Shown: positions 22,978-30,871 of the stretch, piece by piece
Position numbering within the stretch: the first letter of the stretch is position 1
Layout: each line of letters starts with the position of its first letter
Virus record (IMG/VR): IMGVR_UViG_3300032224_000028
Span: 1 to 33,930 of that record
DNA: 33,930 nucleotides
Reading direction: 5' to 3' (one strand)
Source: a virus
Made by a program: the position numbers and the translations under genes
Notes under the pieces: model-generated
What the model was told of the DNA's origin: nothing
The model's database searches: none
Seen by the model: only the letters and a program-made list of their open reading frames with translations

Positions 22978-23177
22978 TGACAACATTTACTACGGAAGAC
23001 CGTATTAAAGCTCAAGTGGGTCAAAACCCAATTCAGACGAGATACGGTGCGCTCTATTACGAAACTCCTTATCGTGGTGAGTCCACTTGTTCGATTTGTG
23101 ACGGCTCATGTGAATACATTCATGGCACAAAACACGAATTACCGTATCAAGATGACCACAACGAGCAGAAGAAATAG
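22977..23177 (+). CDS. Small hypothetical protein overlapping an antisense gene
   Basis: 66 residues, with GGAG upstream and TAATG coupling to the Ref-like gene. It contains CSICDGSCEYIHG, possibly metal binding. Bases 23005-23177 also encode the end of the SprT-like gene on the other strand. That minus-strand product is clearly conserved in character, so this plus-strand gene is less certain. Confidence 0.4.
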   Translation: MTTFTTEDRIKAQVGQNPIQTRYGALYYETPYRGESTCSICDGSCEYIHGTKHELPYQDDHNEQKK

Positions 23178-23352
23178 TAATCGTATGCTCATACTTTTCC
23201 CCATCATCGTATAAATAACTTCCCATAAGCTGCGGGTCGTTATCCACAATAAAACAAATTTGTTCTGGTAGTGGCATAGCCCATCGGTCAAATGGCTTCA
23301 TGCAATAGATTGCAGAATACAGATTGCGAAGAATGGGAGCAGTTAGCTTCAT
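23005..23352 (-). CDS. SprT-like zinc metallopeptidase
   Basis: 115 residues. The active-site motif is HECIH (H77-E78-x-x-H81) in VLCHECIHMSRH, followed by WTHHDKEFRNRAHRI, which carries the third ligand as in SprT-like proteases. Upstream ITISSARCGHLDTVIRV is typical of phage members. SprT/Spartan proteases remove protein crosslinked to DNA; the phage version may clear DNA during replication or packaging. Its start overlaps the stop of the metallophosphoesterase gene (ATGA), so the two are coupled. Confidence 0.8.
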   Translation of the reverse strand: MKLTAPILRNLYSAIYCMKPFDRWAMPLPEQICFIVDNDPQLMGSYLYDDGEKYEHTITISSARCGHLDTVIRVLCHECIHMSRHKSNKWTHHDKEFRNRAHRISSELGFDPLEL

Positions 23353-24308
23353 ACTTGATGTATTTTACCTCTAAATTCAACTTCATCTTCACCCCATACT
23401 CTTATCATTTCAGGCTGCAATAATTTGCTGCGCTCAAACGATAACATTACAAAACCACTATTCCAATCTTTTGGCGTGTCCTCTGTATAACTAAACTGTT
23501 GCCCATTAGGGTCTGCAAGCGTACCTGTTTGAACCCCCCATCTAGTGCCGTTATAATCATTAAAAGGAATGGCGCTAAGAACATGAGTATGGCCAGTAAT
23601 CATATTTACCCCTGAATTAACAGCATTGTTTCTGCCGCCTGTCCATCCACCTTTCCAGCGATGTTTAATGCAAGTATCTTCGTTAACCCAAAAAGACCAA
23701 CATGGGTTCCACATAGGAAAATAATCTTTAAGACTAGTGCCAGGTATACCCTCAAAAGACGGAAGATTAGCAACAATGTTAGCTTCTAGGCGTTGGTCGT
23801 GATTGCCCATAGGAAAAAACAACTTAGCACTTTTAGCAACTGATTCAATTTGACCTAAAAAATACTGACAAGCTTCTAATTCCTCTTTCATTGTTGGCAG
23901 CTTACTCCAATCAGTACGAGGAAAACGGCTTATAGAAGCACCATCAAGCGCATCCCCATTACAGACTATGGCAGTAGGTTTAAACTCTTTAATCATCTCT
24001 AAGAGTGCTTTAAACGCTGTGGTAGTTTCATCGGGCCAAAAGTGAGCATCACTAAATACAATAACACGCCCTTTTTCTATATCCATACCCCTACGCACAT
24101 TGCCAGGCGTTTGTTGTATTTTTTTAACATAAGCTGGATTTTGGCTATTAAAGGTATCTAATTTAATGCCAAGTCTATCTTCTATTGACCTACGCCTTGC
24201 CATAACATTTCTAACGGCTATACCATGTAATTTTGCAAACTCACTTGGACTTCCTGTTTTATTCCAAGACTCAATCCATTGCTCATCCGTCAAATGATAA
24301 CCAGCCAT
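23349..24308 (-). CDS. Metallophosphoesterase with N-terminal HTH
   Basis: 319 residues from ATG 24308, with AGGGGAT upstream. The calcineurin-like motifs are present: SDAHF (D87, H89), NGDALDG (D119), GNHD (N169-D171) and TGHTHV (about residue 238). Residues 6-45 (LTDEQWIESWNKTGSPSEFA, KLHGIAVRNVMARRRSIEDR) look like a helix-turn-helix, suggesting DNA binding. Such fusion proteins may act as nucleases or phosphodiesterases on DNA; the substrate is unknown. First gene of a short leftward unit. Confidence 0.82.
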   Translation of the reverse strand: MAGYHLTDEQWIESWNKTGSPSEFAKLHGIAVRNVMARRRSIEDRLGIKLDTFNSQNPAYVKKIQQTPGNVRRGMDIEKGRVIVFSDAHFWPDETTTAFKALLEMIKEFKPTAIVCNGDALDGASISRFPRTDWSKLPTMKEELEACQYFLGQIESVAKSAKLFFPMGNHDQRLEANIVANLPSFEGIPGTSLKDYFPMWNPCWSFWVNEDTCIKHRWKGGWTGGRNNAVNSGVNMITGHTHVLSAIPFNDYNGTRWGVQTGTLADPNGQQFSYTEDTPKDWNSGFVMLSFERSKLLQPEMIRVWGEDEVEFRGKIHQV

Positions 24309-24319
24309 CAAAAATCCCC

Positions 24320-24325
24320 TATAAT
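24320..24325 (+). promoter_or_regulatory. TATAAT box before the VRR-NUC gene
   Basis: A perfect -10 hexamer lies 30 bases before ATG 24356 in the divergent gap between the metallophosphoesterase and VRR-NUC genes. The -35 region inside the opposite gene is poor. It would head the long rightward packaging/structural unit. Confidence 0.35.
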
Positions 24326-24355
24326 CAAGAAGTTACCAAATACTAACCTAAACAT

Positions 24356-24640
24356 ATGACATTCGCCAAAAAAGTTGATAAAAATCAGAATGATGTTGTT
24401 AAAGCGCTACGAGATTATGGCGCTGATGTCCACTTACTACACATGGTAGGTAAAGGTATACCCGACTGTTTAGTAGCTTATGAAGGACACACTATTTTAA
24501 TGGAAATTAAAGATGGCCCTGATAAGAAGTTTACCCCTGACCAATTAAAGTTTATTGCTGGTTGGAAAGGTGGTCACTTGTATAGGGTAAATTCAAGCGA
24601 AGAAGCAATTGAAGTGTTAAAATTAATAAAAATGGAGTGA
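24356..24640 (+). CDS. VRR-NUC domain nuclease
   Basis: 94 residues. The core shows GKGIPDCLVAY (D37), ILMEIKDG (E50-x-K52) and TPDQLKFI (Q63), the complete signature of single-domain VRR-NUC nucleases. These cut branched DNA such as Holliday-like junctions and often lie near phage terminase genes, where they may resolve branched DNA before packaging. ATG 24356 starts the rightward unit. Confidence 0.85.
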   Translation: MTFAKKVDKNQNDVVKALRDYGADVHLLHMVGKGIPDCLVAYEGHTILMEIKDGPDKKFTPDQLKFIAGWKGGHLYRVNSSEEAIEVLKLIKME

Positions 24641-24643
24641 TTT

Positions 24644-25003
24644 ATGAATGAAAATATGGCTTTGTTCCTAGCAACGTTGCTACATTCGGGTACAAATACC
24701 CATTTTTTCCATTGGGCAACCAAATCCTACGCCAAACATAAAGCTTTAGGCGGCTTTTACGAGCGCATTATTGAATTGACTGATGAGTTGGCTGAAGCTT
24801 ATTTTGGGTGCTACGGTCAGATTACTGAATTCCCTGCTACTTATCACCAACCAAAAGAGCCATTAGCTTACCTAGAATCTTTAAAAGCTTTTGTAAAGGA
24901 TGCTAGAGCTGATTTGCCTACAGATACAGAAATCTGCCAATTAATTGACAATATTGCTCAAGAAATTGACACTACCATTTACTTACTTAAATTTAAGGCT
25001 TAA
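24644..25003 (+). CDS. DUF5856-like four-helix (Dps-like) protein
   Basis: 119 residues. The pattern LFLATLLHSGTNTHFFHWAT, KSYAKHKALGGFYERIIELT, DELAEAYFGCYGQI matches small phage proteins of the DUF5856 type. H/E residues in positions typical of ferritin-like bundles (HSGTNTHFFHW, E in ERIIELTDELAE) suggest a Dps-like fold. It could sequester iron or bind DNA, but neither is shown by the sequence. It sits 3 bases after the VRR-NUC stop. Confidence 0.6.
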   Translation: MNENMALFLATLLHSGTNTHFFHWATKSYAKHKALGGFYERIIELTDELAEAYFGCYGQITEFPATYHQPKEPLAYLESLKAFVKDARADLPTDTEICQLIDNIAQEIDTTIYLLKFKA

Positions 25004-25005
25004 TC

Positions 25006-25191
25006 ATGCCAATGGACAAATCAGGCTCTGCTCAATCCGTGGGCAAAAATTATAAAACTTCCTTGTCTGAAGGTAAATCAAAAAAGCAATCTATGGCTAT
25101 TGCTTTAAGCGAAGAACGCACCCATGCTAAAGGCAAGCGTAAAGCTAAATTAGAAGAACAATATTCTAAGTATATTAAAAGCCAAGCATGA
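25006..25191 (+). CDS. Small basic protein (DUF6496-like)
   Basis: 61 residues, lysine-rich, with SVGKNYKTSLSEGKSKKQSM and AIALSEERTHAKGKRKAK. Common in phage packaging regions; probably nucleic-acid binding or unfolded. No function known. Confidence 0.55.
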   Translation: MPMDKSGSAQSVGKNYKTSLSEGKSKKQSMAIALSEERTHAKGKRKAKLEEQYSKYIKSQA

Positions 25192-25358
25192 AACCTGGTC
25201 TGTACGCTAATATTCACGCAAAGCAAGCACGCATTAAAGCTGGTTCAGGCGAAAAGATGCGTAAAGTAGGCTCTAAAGGCGCTCCTAGTGCTAAAGACTT
25301 TAAAGAAGCCGCCAAGACACGCAAAGAAGTCATTACTGACAAGATGAAGGATATGTAA
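25188..25358 (+). CDS. 56-residue basic protein
   Basis: ATG 25188 overlaps the preceding stop (ATGA) and the frame ends at TAA 25356-25358, whose last base starts the next gene. Product MKPGLYANIHAKQARIKAGS, then GEKMRKVGSKGAPSAKDFKE and a lysine-rich end. The MKPGLYANI-x-x-K start and GSKGAP motif recur in very small phage proteins near terminase genes. Function unknown. Confidence 0.65.
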   Translation: MKPGLYANIHAKQARIKAGSGEKMRKVGSKGAPSAKDFKEAAKTRKEVITDKMKDM

Positions 25359-25582
25359 TGAAACACATGACTAGAAGCTATCCCCCAGAAAACGCTATGC
25401 TGCGTCCGCACAAAGAATCAACGCTTGAAAAACAAGAGGTTAAGCGTAATAAGCCTAGACCTGATGAATTAGCAGTAGGCGGCAAGGGTGAGACTCTTAA
25501 TGCTAAAGAGAACGCTAGAATGAAGCGTAAGAAGCAATTGCATGAAGCAATGAATAAGATACACGACCCTGATATAGCGTGA
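25358..25582 (+). CDS. Small basic hypothetical protein
   Basis: 74 residues, very rich in Lys/Arg/Glu (PRPDELAVGGKGETLNAKEN, ARMKRKKQLHEAMNK). Third of a run of tightly overlapping basic genes. Possibly intrinsically disordered; function unknown. Confidence 0.55.
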   Translation: MKHMTRSYPPENAMLRPHKESTLEKQEVKRNKPRPDELAVGGKGETLNAKENARMKRKKQLHEAMNKIHDPDIA

Positions 25583-25586
25583 AATT

Positions 25587-26561
25587 ATGGCAACATTAGC
25601 TGATTTACTTAGAGCAGGATATGTTCCGCCAACGGAATCAGCCCTTGCCGACCCTATAAAAGAACATATTAGGTCTATACCTCAAAAGTTTGAGGAAAAC
25701 CAAAGAGCGCAAATGGATTTACTAGCTAGGGCATACCCTGGCAATACTTTTAAATCCAATATGTTAGAAGGTGACCCCAAAGCAATGGCTGAATTAGCTA
25801 TGCAAGCGCCTATAATGGGAATTGTGTCCCCTAAAGTTGTTAATCAATTTGGAATGGCAACAACATTGCCAAAAAATGACATATTTAGCCAAGCGGTAGC
25901 AAATACCCCAAATGCAAGAATTACGGATGAAGGTTTGTATATGAACCTTATGCGTAAACAAAAGCCCGAACAAGCTATGACTGAATCTGTGAGGTCAGGT
26001 GTTTTTTATTTACCTGAAGGCTCTGCAAATATTAAACATTATGGCGGCTCAAATAGTTATGGTGGCACAGAAAAGATTGCTGGTGAAACTCTATACAAAA
26101 ACCCATTATTTGTTAAAGGTTCAACTGGAGGCAAAGCGCCTGAAATGGCTTATGCACAATTAACTGACAAAAATCAATTAAAAATATTGCAAGATGATGT
26201 ATTTAAAGCTGTTAACAGCGGCTCTTCAAACATGAGAGATGATTTAATACAGCAATTTTTAGAAAAACACGCACCTGATTTAACTGATTATGCAAGTTAT
26301 ATTGCTGACAATAGTCGCAAAGGAAATCAATTGCGTTATGCTTTACAAGAAGCCGCAGTAGCACAAAAAGTTAGAGATGCTGGTTATGATGCTGTTATAG
26401 GGCATAGTAAAGGCAAACAAGGCCCATTTATATCTGAAGTATTTGATATAAGAGAATCACATTACCCTGATAAATACGGAAATTTTAATTTAAATCCTAA
26501 ATTTGAAGAAATGACACGCAAACAGATACTTGAACAAGAACTTAAAAAGCGTGTAGAATAA
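25587..26561 (+). CDS. ADP-ribosyltransferase-like (MuF-type ART) phage protein, tentative
   Basis: 324 residues. The N-terminal 100 residues are helical and unassigned. The C-terminal half resembles the ART fold of phage MuF-type and polymorphic-toxin proteins: SGVFYLPEGSANIKHYGG, then GGTEKIAGETLYKNPLFVK, and near the end VRDAGYDAVIGHSKGK followed by FISEVFDIRESHYPD. In that fold the GYDAVI strand precedes a Glu-bearing EVVFDPSQI-type segment; here SEVFDIRE. The diagnostic Arg-Ser-Glu triad is not certain. It lies just before the terminase genes, so it could be a packaged or injected enzyme acting on host proteins. Confidence 0.45.
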   Translation: MATLADLLRAGYVPPTESALADPIKEHIRSIPQKFEENQRAQMDLLARAYPGNTFKSNMLEGDPKAMAELAMQAPIMGIVSPKVVNQFGMATTLPKNDIFSQAVANTPNARITDEGLYMNLMRKQKPEQAMTESVRSGVFYLPEGSANIKHYGGSNSYGGTEKIAGETLYKNPLFVKGSTGGKAPEMAYAQLTDKNQLKILQDDVFKAVNSGSSNMRDDLIQQFLEKHAPDLTDYASYIADNSRKGNQLRYALQEAAVAQKVRDAGYDAVIGHSKGKQGPFISEVFDIRESHYPDKYGNFNLNPKFEEMTRKQILEQELKKRVE

Positions 26562-26591
26562 AGTCCTTATAAATCAATACCTTGAGTTTAT

Positions 26592-26891
26592 ATGACAAAT
26601 AAAGTATCAAAATCTGTAGAAGGCAATCTAAATAGAGCTGGCAGACCCAAAGGAACGCCTAATAAGGCTACTGCTAAGGCTCGTGAAGCGTTTGCTAATT
26701 TCGTTGATGCTAACTCTGAGCGTATGCAAGAATGGCTAGAATCGATTGCTAGTGACCCCAAGCATGGCCCTAAAGTAGCGTTTGATTGCTTAATGGCTGT
26801 ATCTGAATACCATGTCCCTAAACTAGCTAGAACTGAAGTAGTAGGCGATGCCAAAGCACCTCAGCGTATGGTGGTTTCTTGGAAGAAGTAA
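26592..26891 (+). CDS. terS: Terminase small subunit
   Basis: 99 residues directly before the large subunit. The GRPKGTPNKATAKAREAFAN start, with helical FVDANSERMQEWLESIASD and YHVPKLARTEV, is typical of small terminase-like proteins preceding P22/T7-type large terminases. It would bind the packaging start site. It overlaps the large subunit gene by 13 bases. Confidence 0.75.
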   Translation: MTNKVSKSVEGNLNRAGRPKGTPNKATAKAREAFANFVDANSERMQEWLESIASDPKHGPKVAFDCLMAVSEYHVPKLARTEVVGDAKAPQRMVVSWKK

Positions 26892-28225
26892 TCGATGTAG
26901 AGCTTGATTACAAGCCTAGAGATGTATTCTTGAATTTTCATGAAAGACAAGAGCGTTGGGCAGTTATCGTAGCTCACCGCAGATGTGGCAAAACAGTAGC
27001 TTGTATTAACGATTTGATATACAAGGCACTAATTGAAGGTAAGGAAGATGGGCGATATGCCTACCTTGCACCGTATTACGCCCAGGCTAAATCTATTGCA
27101 TTTGACTATCTAATGCGCTTTTCAGAGCCTGTAAGGGCTAATCACAATGTATCAGAACTATGGGTGGAACTAATTAATGGTGCAAGGATTCGTTTGTTTG
27201 GTGCTGATAATCCTGATGCTCTCCGTGGCTTGTACCTTGATGGTGTAGTTTTAGACGAGTTTGCTGATATGAAGCCGTCTACATGGGGAGCAGTATTGCG
27301 ACCATTGCTTGCTGACCGCAGAGGATGGGCAGTATTCATTGGCACACCCAAAGGGCATAACCAATTCTATGATGTGTATAACAACGCTACTAAAGATGAG
27401 TCTTGGTATGTAAAGACGCTGAGAGCTAGTCAGACAAACCTATTGCCTGATGAAGAATTAAGAGATGCCGCCAAGATGATGAGCCAAGACCAGTATCTAG
27501 CTGAGTTTGAATGTGATTTTGAGTCAGCCATAATTGGGGCGTATTACGGTAAAGAACTGCGCCAACTGACTGATTCTAATAGGATTACTGATGTAGAGCA
27601 TGACCCATTGTTCCCTGTATTTACTGCCTGGGACTTAGGCTATAGCGATGACACTAGCATTTGGTGGTATCAGGTCGTGCATGGCGAGATACGAGTGCTT
27701 GATTATCATTCATCTAATGGACAGCCAATAGCCTTTTATACAGGGCTAATTCAAGCCAAAGAAAGAGAACATAAGTATGTTTATAGGACACATTGGTTGC
27801 CTCATGACGCTAGAGCTAAAACTTTAGCCTCTGGTGGAAAAAGCATAATTGAGCAATTAAGTGTTAAAATTCCCTTAGAAAACATGAAAATTGTGCCAAG
27901 TTTGTCACTTCAAGACGGAATTCAAGCAACTAGGCTTGCATTGATGAGAAGCTGGTTTGATTCTAAATGTGAAGATGGGATTGAATGTTTACGGCAGTAT
28001 CAGCGTGAATATGATGAAGATAAAAAGGTGTTTAGGGATAAACCTAGGCATGATTGGACTTCTCACGGTGCTGATGCGTTTCGTATGCTTGCAATAGCCT
28101 GGCGTGAAGAAGAAAAGATTATTAGTAAAGATGACCCAATTAGAGGGTTATTTGTAGGTCAGACGGATGTTACGCTTAACGATATGTGGAAACAAGCTCC
28201 AAAGCAATCCACAGGGAGAATTTGA
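26879..28225 (+). CDS. terL: Terminase large subunit (ATPase-nuclease)
   Basis: 448 residues. The start must be TTG 26879: the frame is closed by TGA 26834 and has no ATG or GTG between. GGTGG lies 5 bases before the TTG. Walker A is AHRRCGKT (residues 32-39), Walker B VVLDEF (123-128), and GTPKG at 155-159 is the coupling motif. The nuclease domain shows AWDLGYSDDT (D252) and HDWTSHGADAFRM near 403-417. It powers DNA translocation into the head and cuts the DNA. Confidence 0.95.
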   Translation: MEEVIDVELDYKPRDVFLNFHERQERWAVIVAHRRCGKTVACINDLIYKALIEGKEDGRYAYLAPYYAQAKSIAFDYLMRFSEPVRANHNVSELWVELINGARIRLFGADNPDALRGLYLDGVVLDEFADMKPSTWGAVLRPLLADRRGWAVFIGTPKGHNQFYDVYNNATKDESWYVKTLRASQTNLLPDEELRDAAKMMSQDQYLAEFECDFESAIIGAYYGKELRQLTDSNRITDVEHDPLFPVFTAWDLGYSDDTSIWWYQVVHGEIRVLDYHSSNGQPIAFYTGLIQAKEREHKYVYRTHWLPHDARAKTLASGGKSIIEQLSVKIPLENMKIVPSLSLQDGIQATRLALMRSWFDSKCEDGIECLRQYQREYDEDKKVFRDKPRHDWTSHGADAFRMLAIAWREEEKIISKDDPIRGLFVGQTDVTLNDMWKQAPKQSTGRI

Positions 28226-30459
28226 TGGCAGAGAATCACACATACGAGAAGTGGTATAAAACAATTACCAATTACGAGCGTACATTTAAAAAGTGGGAAG
28301 CTCGAACTGACCGTATTATTAAGCGTTACAAAGACGATAGTCGCTATCAATCAAACCCTAATTCCCGTTTTAATATCCTTTGGTCTAATGTACAGACTAT
28401 CCAGCCAGCAATCTTTGCTAGACTCCCAAGACCTGATGTAAGCCGTAGATTCCGTGATAACGACCCTATTGGTCGTGTAGCGTCAATGATGCTAGAGCGA
28501 GCTTTAGAGTTTGAATTAGAACACTACGGTGACTACAAATCATCTATGCAACAAGCAGTATTAGACCGCTTACTAGGTGGTAGAGGCACAGCATGGGTAC
28601 GCTATGAGCCACATATTGAGGGTGATAAGACTGAAGAAGAACCTGATGATGGCTACCAAGTTACCGAAGATATAGATGAATCAGAGACAGAAAACGCAAT
28701 GGAAATTGAAAACCCAGAGCGTATTGAGTACGAGTGCTGCCCTGTAGATTATGTCCATTGGCGTGACTTTGGTCATACCACAGGCCGTACATGGGAAGAA
28801 GTAACAGCAGTATGGCGTAGAGTCTTTATGAACCGTGATGCGCTTGTAGAGCGTTTTGGTGAAGATTTAGGCTATCAAGTGCCGCTTGACACTCGCCCCG
28901 ATGAGCAAAAAAAGATTGAAGGATTTGCTGACTATCAATCCCAAGCTTTAGTCTATGAGATTTGGGACAAGGAAACGGGCAAGGTCTTATGGGTATCTAA
29001 GTCACTAGGCAAAATTCTAGATGAGCGTGATGACCCATTGCAATTAGAGAACTTCTGGCCTTGCCCAAAGCCTTTATTCTCTACTCTTACTAATGAGAGC
29101 CTAGAGCCAATCCCTGATTACACAATGTACCAAGACCAGGCTCGTCAATTAGACACCCTGTCAAACCGCATTGAAGAATTAATTAACGCATTAAGAGTGC
29201 GTGGCGTGTATGACGCATCGGCTTCTGAGCTACAACGCCTGTTTTCTGAAGGCGAGAACAACATAATGATTCCAGTTAAGAACTGGGCTGCATTTGCTGA
29301 AAAACAGGGTATGCGTGGCGCTATTGACCTAGTAGACATCACCCCATTTGCTACTGCATTGCAAAACGCTTATCAAGCAATGGAGCAAGTTAAGGGGCAA
29401 ATCTATGAAATCATGGGTATTGCCGATATTCAGCGTGGTCAAACTGACCCTAATGAAACCCTTGGCGCTCAAATAATCAAGTCAAACAACGCTGCTGGTC
29501 GATTAAAGACTATGCAGCACAATGTAGTGGACTTTGCTACTAGTTTGCTACGCATCAAAGCGCAAATTATTTGCAATCACTTCACCGATGACACAATTTA
29601 TAAGATTAGTGGTTCACAACAGCTAAGTCCACAAGACCAACAGCTAGTCCCACAGGCTTTAGAACTGCTTAGAAATGAAGCTGCTGCTAATTTCCGCATT
29701 GAAGTCACCTCTGACTCAATGATTTTCCAAGATGAAGAAGCAGAAAAGCAAAATCGCATGGCTTTTTTGCAAGCGGTCGGTGGATTTATGCAACAAGCTA
29801 TTCCTATGGCATCACAATCCCCTGAAATGGCCCCGATGCTCATGGAAATGCTGAAGTTTAGCGTTACTGCATTTAGAGCAGGCAAGCAATTAGAAGGAAT
29901 TATTGACGAAACAGCCGATAAATTGCGTGAGCAAGCTAAACAAATGGAAGGTCAACCAAAACCACCGCCACCAGAGGTTCAAAAGCTTCAAATGCAGATT
30001 CAAGCTGATGCTCAAAAGATGCAGGCTCAGACTCAAATGGAGATTCAGAAGTTCCAAGCTGAAAACGAGCTAGAAAAAGCTAAACAAGAATACCAAGCAC
30101 AAGAGAACCAGTTAAAATTCAAGCTAGAAGAAGAACGCAATACTAAAGAAGCTGAAATGACCAATAACAGGGACATTCTCTTGGCTTACCTTGATAATGC
30201 GACTAAAATTGAAACCGCTAGGATTAATCAAGGGTTGGATGACGGTTCAGAAGCTTACATTCGCAATATAGAAACTGCAAAATTATTGCAGGACACAATG
30301 GGGTATGACATGACACAACATCCGCTAGAGCCTGTAGTTCAAAACCTACAGCAACAGAATCAACAGTTAGCGCAAATGATTGCCGCTATCCACGATAAAC
30401 TAAATCAACCTAAGACTGTTATTCGTGATGAAAACGGTAAAATTGTAGGAGTTAGATAA
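28225..30459 (+). CDS. Portal protein (P22-type)
   Basis: 744 residues from ATG 28225; an upstream in-frame start at 28186 is inside terL, while AGGGAGA sits 8 bases before this ATG. It shows NSRFNILWSNVQTIQPAIFA, VDYVHWRDFGHTTGRTWEEV, SNRIEELINALRVRGVYDAS and GADIQRGQTDP-type stem sequences (IMGIADIQRGQTDPNETLGA). A long C-terminal helical barrel (from about residue 580) is glutamine-rich. It is the vertex through which DNA enters and leaves. Length fits P22-like portals (about 725). Confidence 0.93.
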   Translation: MAENHTYEKWYKTITNYERTFKKWEARTDRIIKRYKDDSRYQSNPNSRFNILWSNVQTIQPAIFARLPRPDVSRRFRDNDPIGRVASMMLERALEFELEHYGDYKSSMQQAVLDRLLGGRGTAWVRYEPHIEGDKTEEEPDDGYQVTEDIDESETENAMEIENPERIEYECCPVDYVHWRDFGHTTGRTWEEVTAVWRRVFMNRDALVERFGEDLGYQVPLDTRPDEQKKIEGFADYQSQALVYEIWDKETGKVLWVSKSLGKILDERDDPLQLENFWPCPKPLFSTLTNESLEPIPDYTMYQDQARQLDTLSNRIEELINALRVRGVYDASASELQRLFSEGENNIMIPVKNWAAFAEKQGMRGAIDLVDITPFATALQNAYQAMEQVKGQIYEIMGIADIQRGQTDPNETLGAQIIKSNNAAGRLKTMQHNVVDFATSLLRIKAQIICNHFTDDTIYKISGSQQLSPQDQQLVPQALELLRNEAAANFRIEVTSDSMIFQDEEAEKQNRMAFLQAVGGFMQQAIPMASQSPEMAPMLMEMLKFSVTAFRAGKQLEGIIDETADKLREQAKQMEGQPKPPPPEVQKLQMQIQADAQKMQAQTQMEIQKFQAENELEKAKQEYQAQENQLKFKLEEERNTKEAEMTNNRDILLAYLDNATKIETARINQGLDDGSEAYIRNIETAKLLQDTMGYDMTQHPLEPVVQNLQQQNQQLAQMIAAIHDKLNQPKTVIRDENGKIVGVR

Positions 30460-30863
30460 TGGCATCAAACTTAAAATACTCAAACGGCACTAGAGATGCC
30501 CAGCAAACAGGTCTAATCACCTATGCTGGCTCTGGCTCAATCATTCGTTTATACGATGGCACTCAGCCAACTAACGCTAATACTGCTATCTCTACTCAAA
30601 CCCTATTAGTTAGCCTACCCATCGCTGGTAGCTTTGGTACAGATTCAAACGGTACGATTACATTAGGAACAGTTACTAGCGGAACAGCAGTAGCATCAAG
30701 TACAGCGACATTCTTTCGTATAGTTAAATCTGATGGCACGACAGTTGTAATGGATGGCTCAGTAGGCACTTCAGGCGCTGATATGAACCTCAATACTACG
30801 ACTATTGCATCAGGTCAGACAGTCAGCATCACAGCAGGAACAATCATCCGAGCTAACAGTTAA
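30459..30863 (+). CDS. Small beta-rich virion or tail-associated protein
   Basis: 134 residues coupled to the portal (TAATG). Thr/Ser/Gly-rich, with IIRLYDGTQPTNANTAISTQ, then FRIVKSDGTTVVMDGSVGTS. Similar short beta-rich proteins sit between portal and fibre genes in aquatic phages. Could be a head fibre or tail component. Confidence 0.6.
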   Translation: MASNLKYSNGTRDAQQTGLITYAGSGSIIRLYDGTQPTNANTAISTQTLLVSLPIAGSFGTDSNGTITLGTVTSGTAVASSTATFFRIVKSDGTTVVMDGSVGTSGADMNLNTTTIASGQTVSITAGTIIRANS

Positions 30864-30871
30864 GGTAAATC

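Noticed and set aside
22700-23008. Plus-strand frame of 102 codons overlapping the Ref-like gene
   Set aside because: The overlapping frame at 22687 carries a full HNH/Ref-type Cys-His pattern; this one has no recognisable feature and low coherence.
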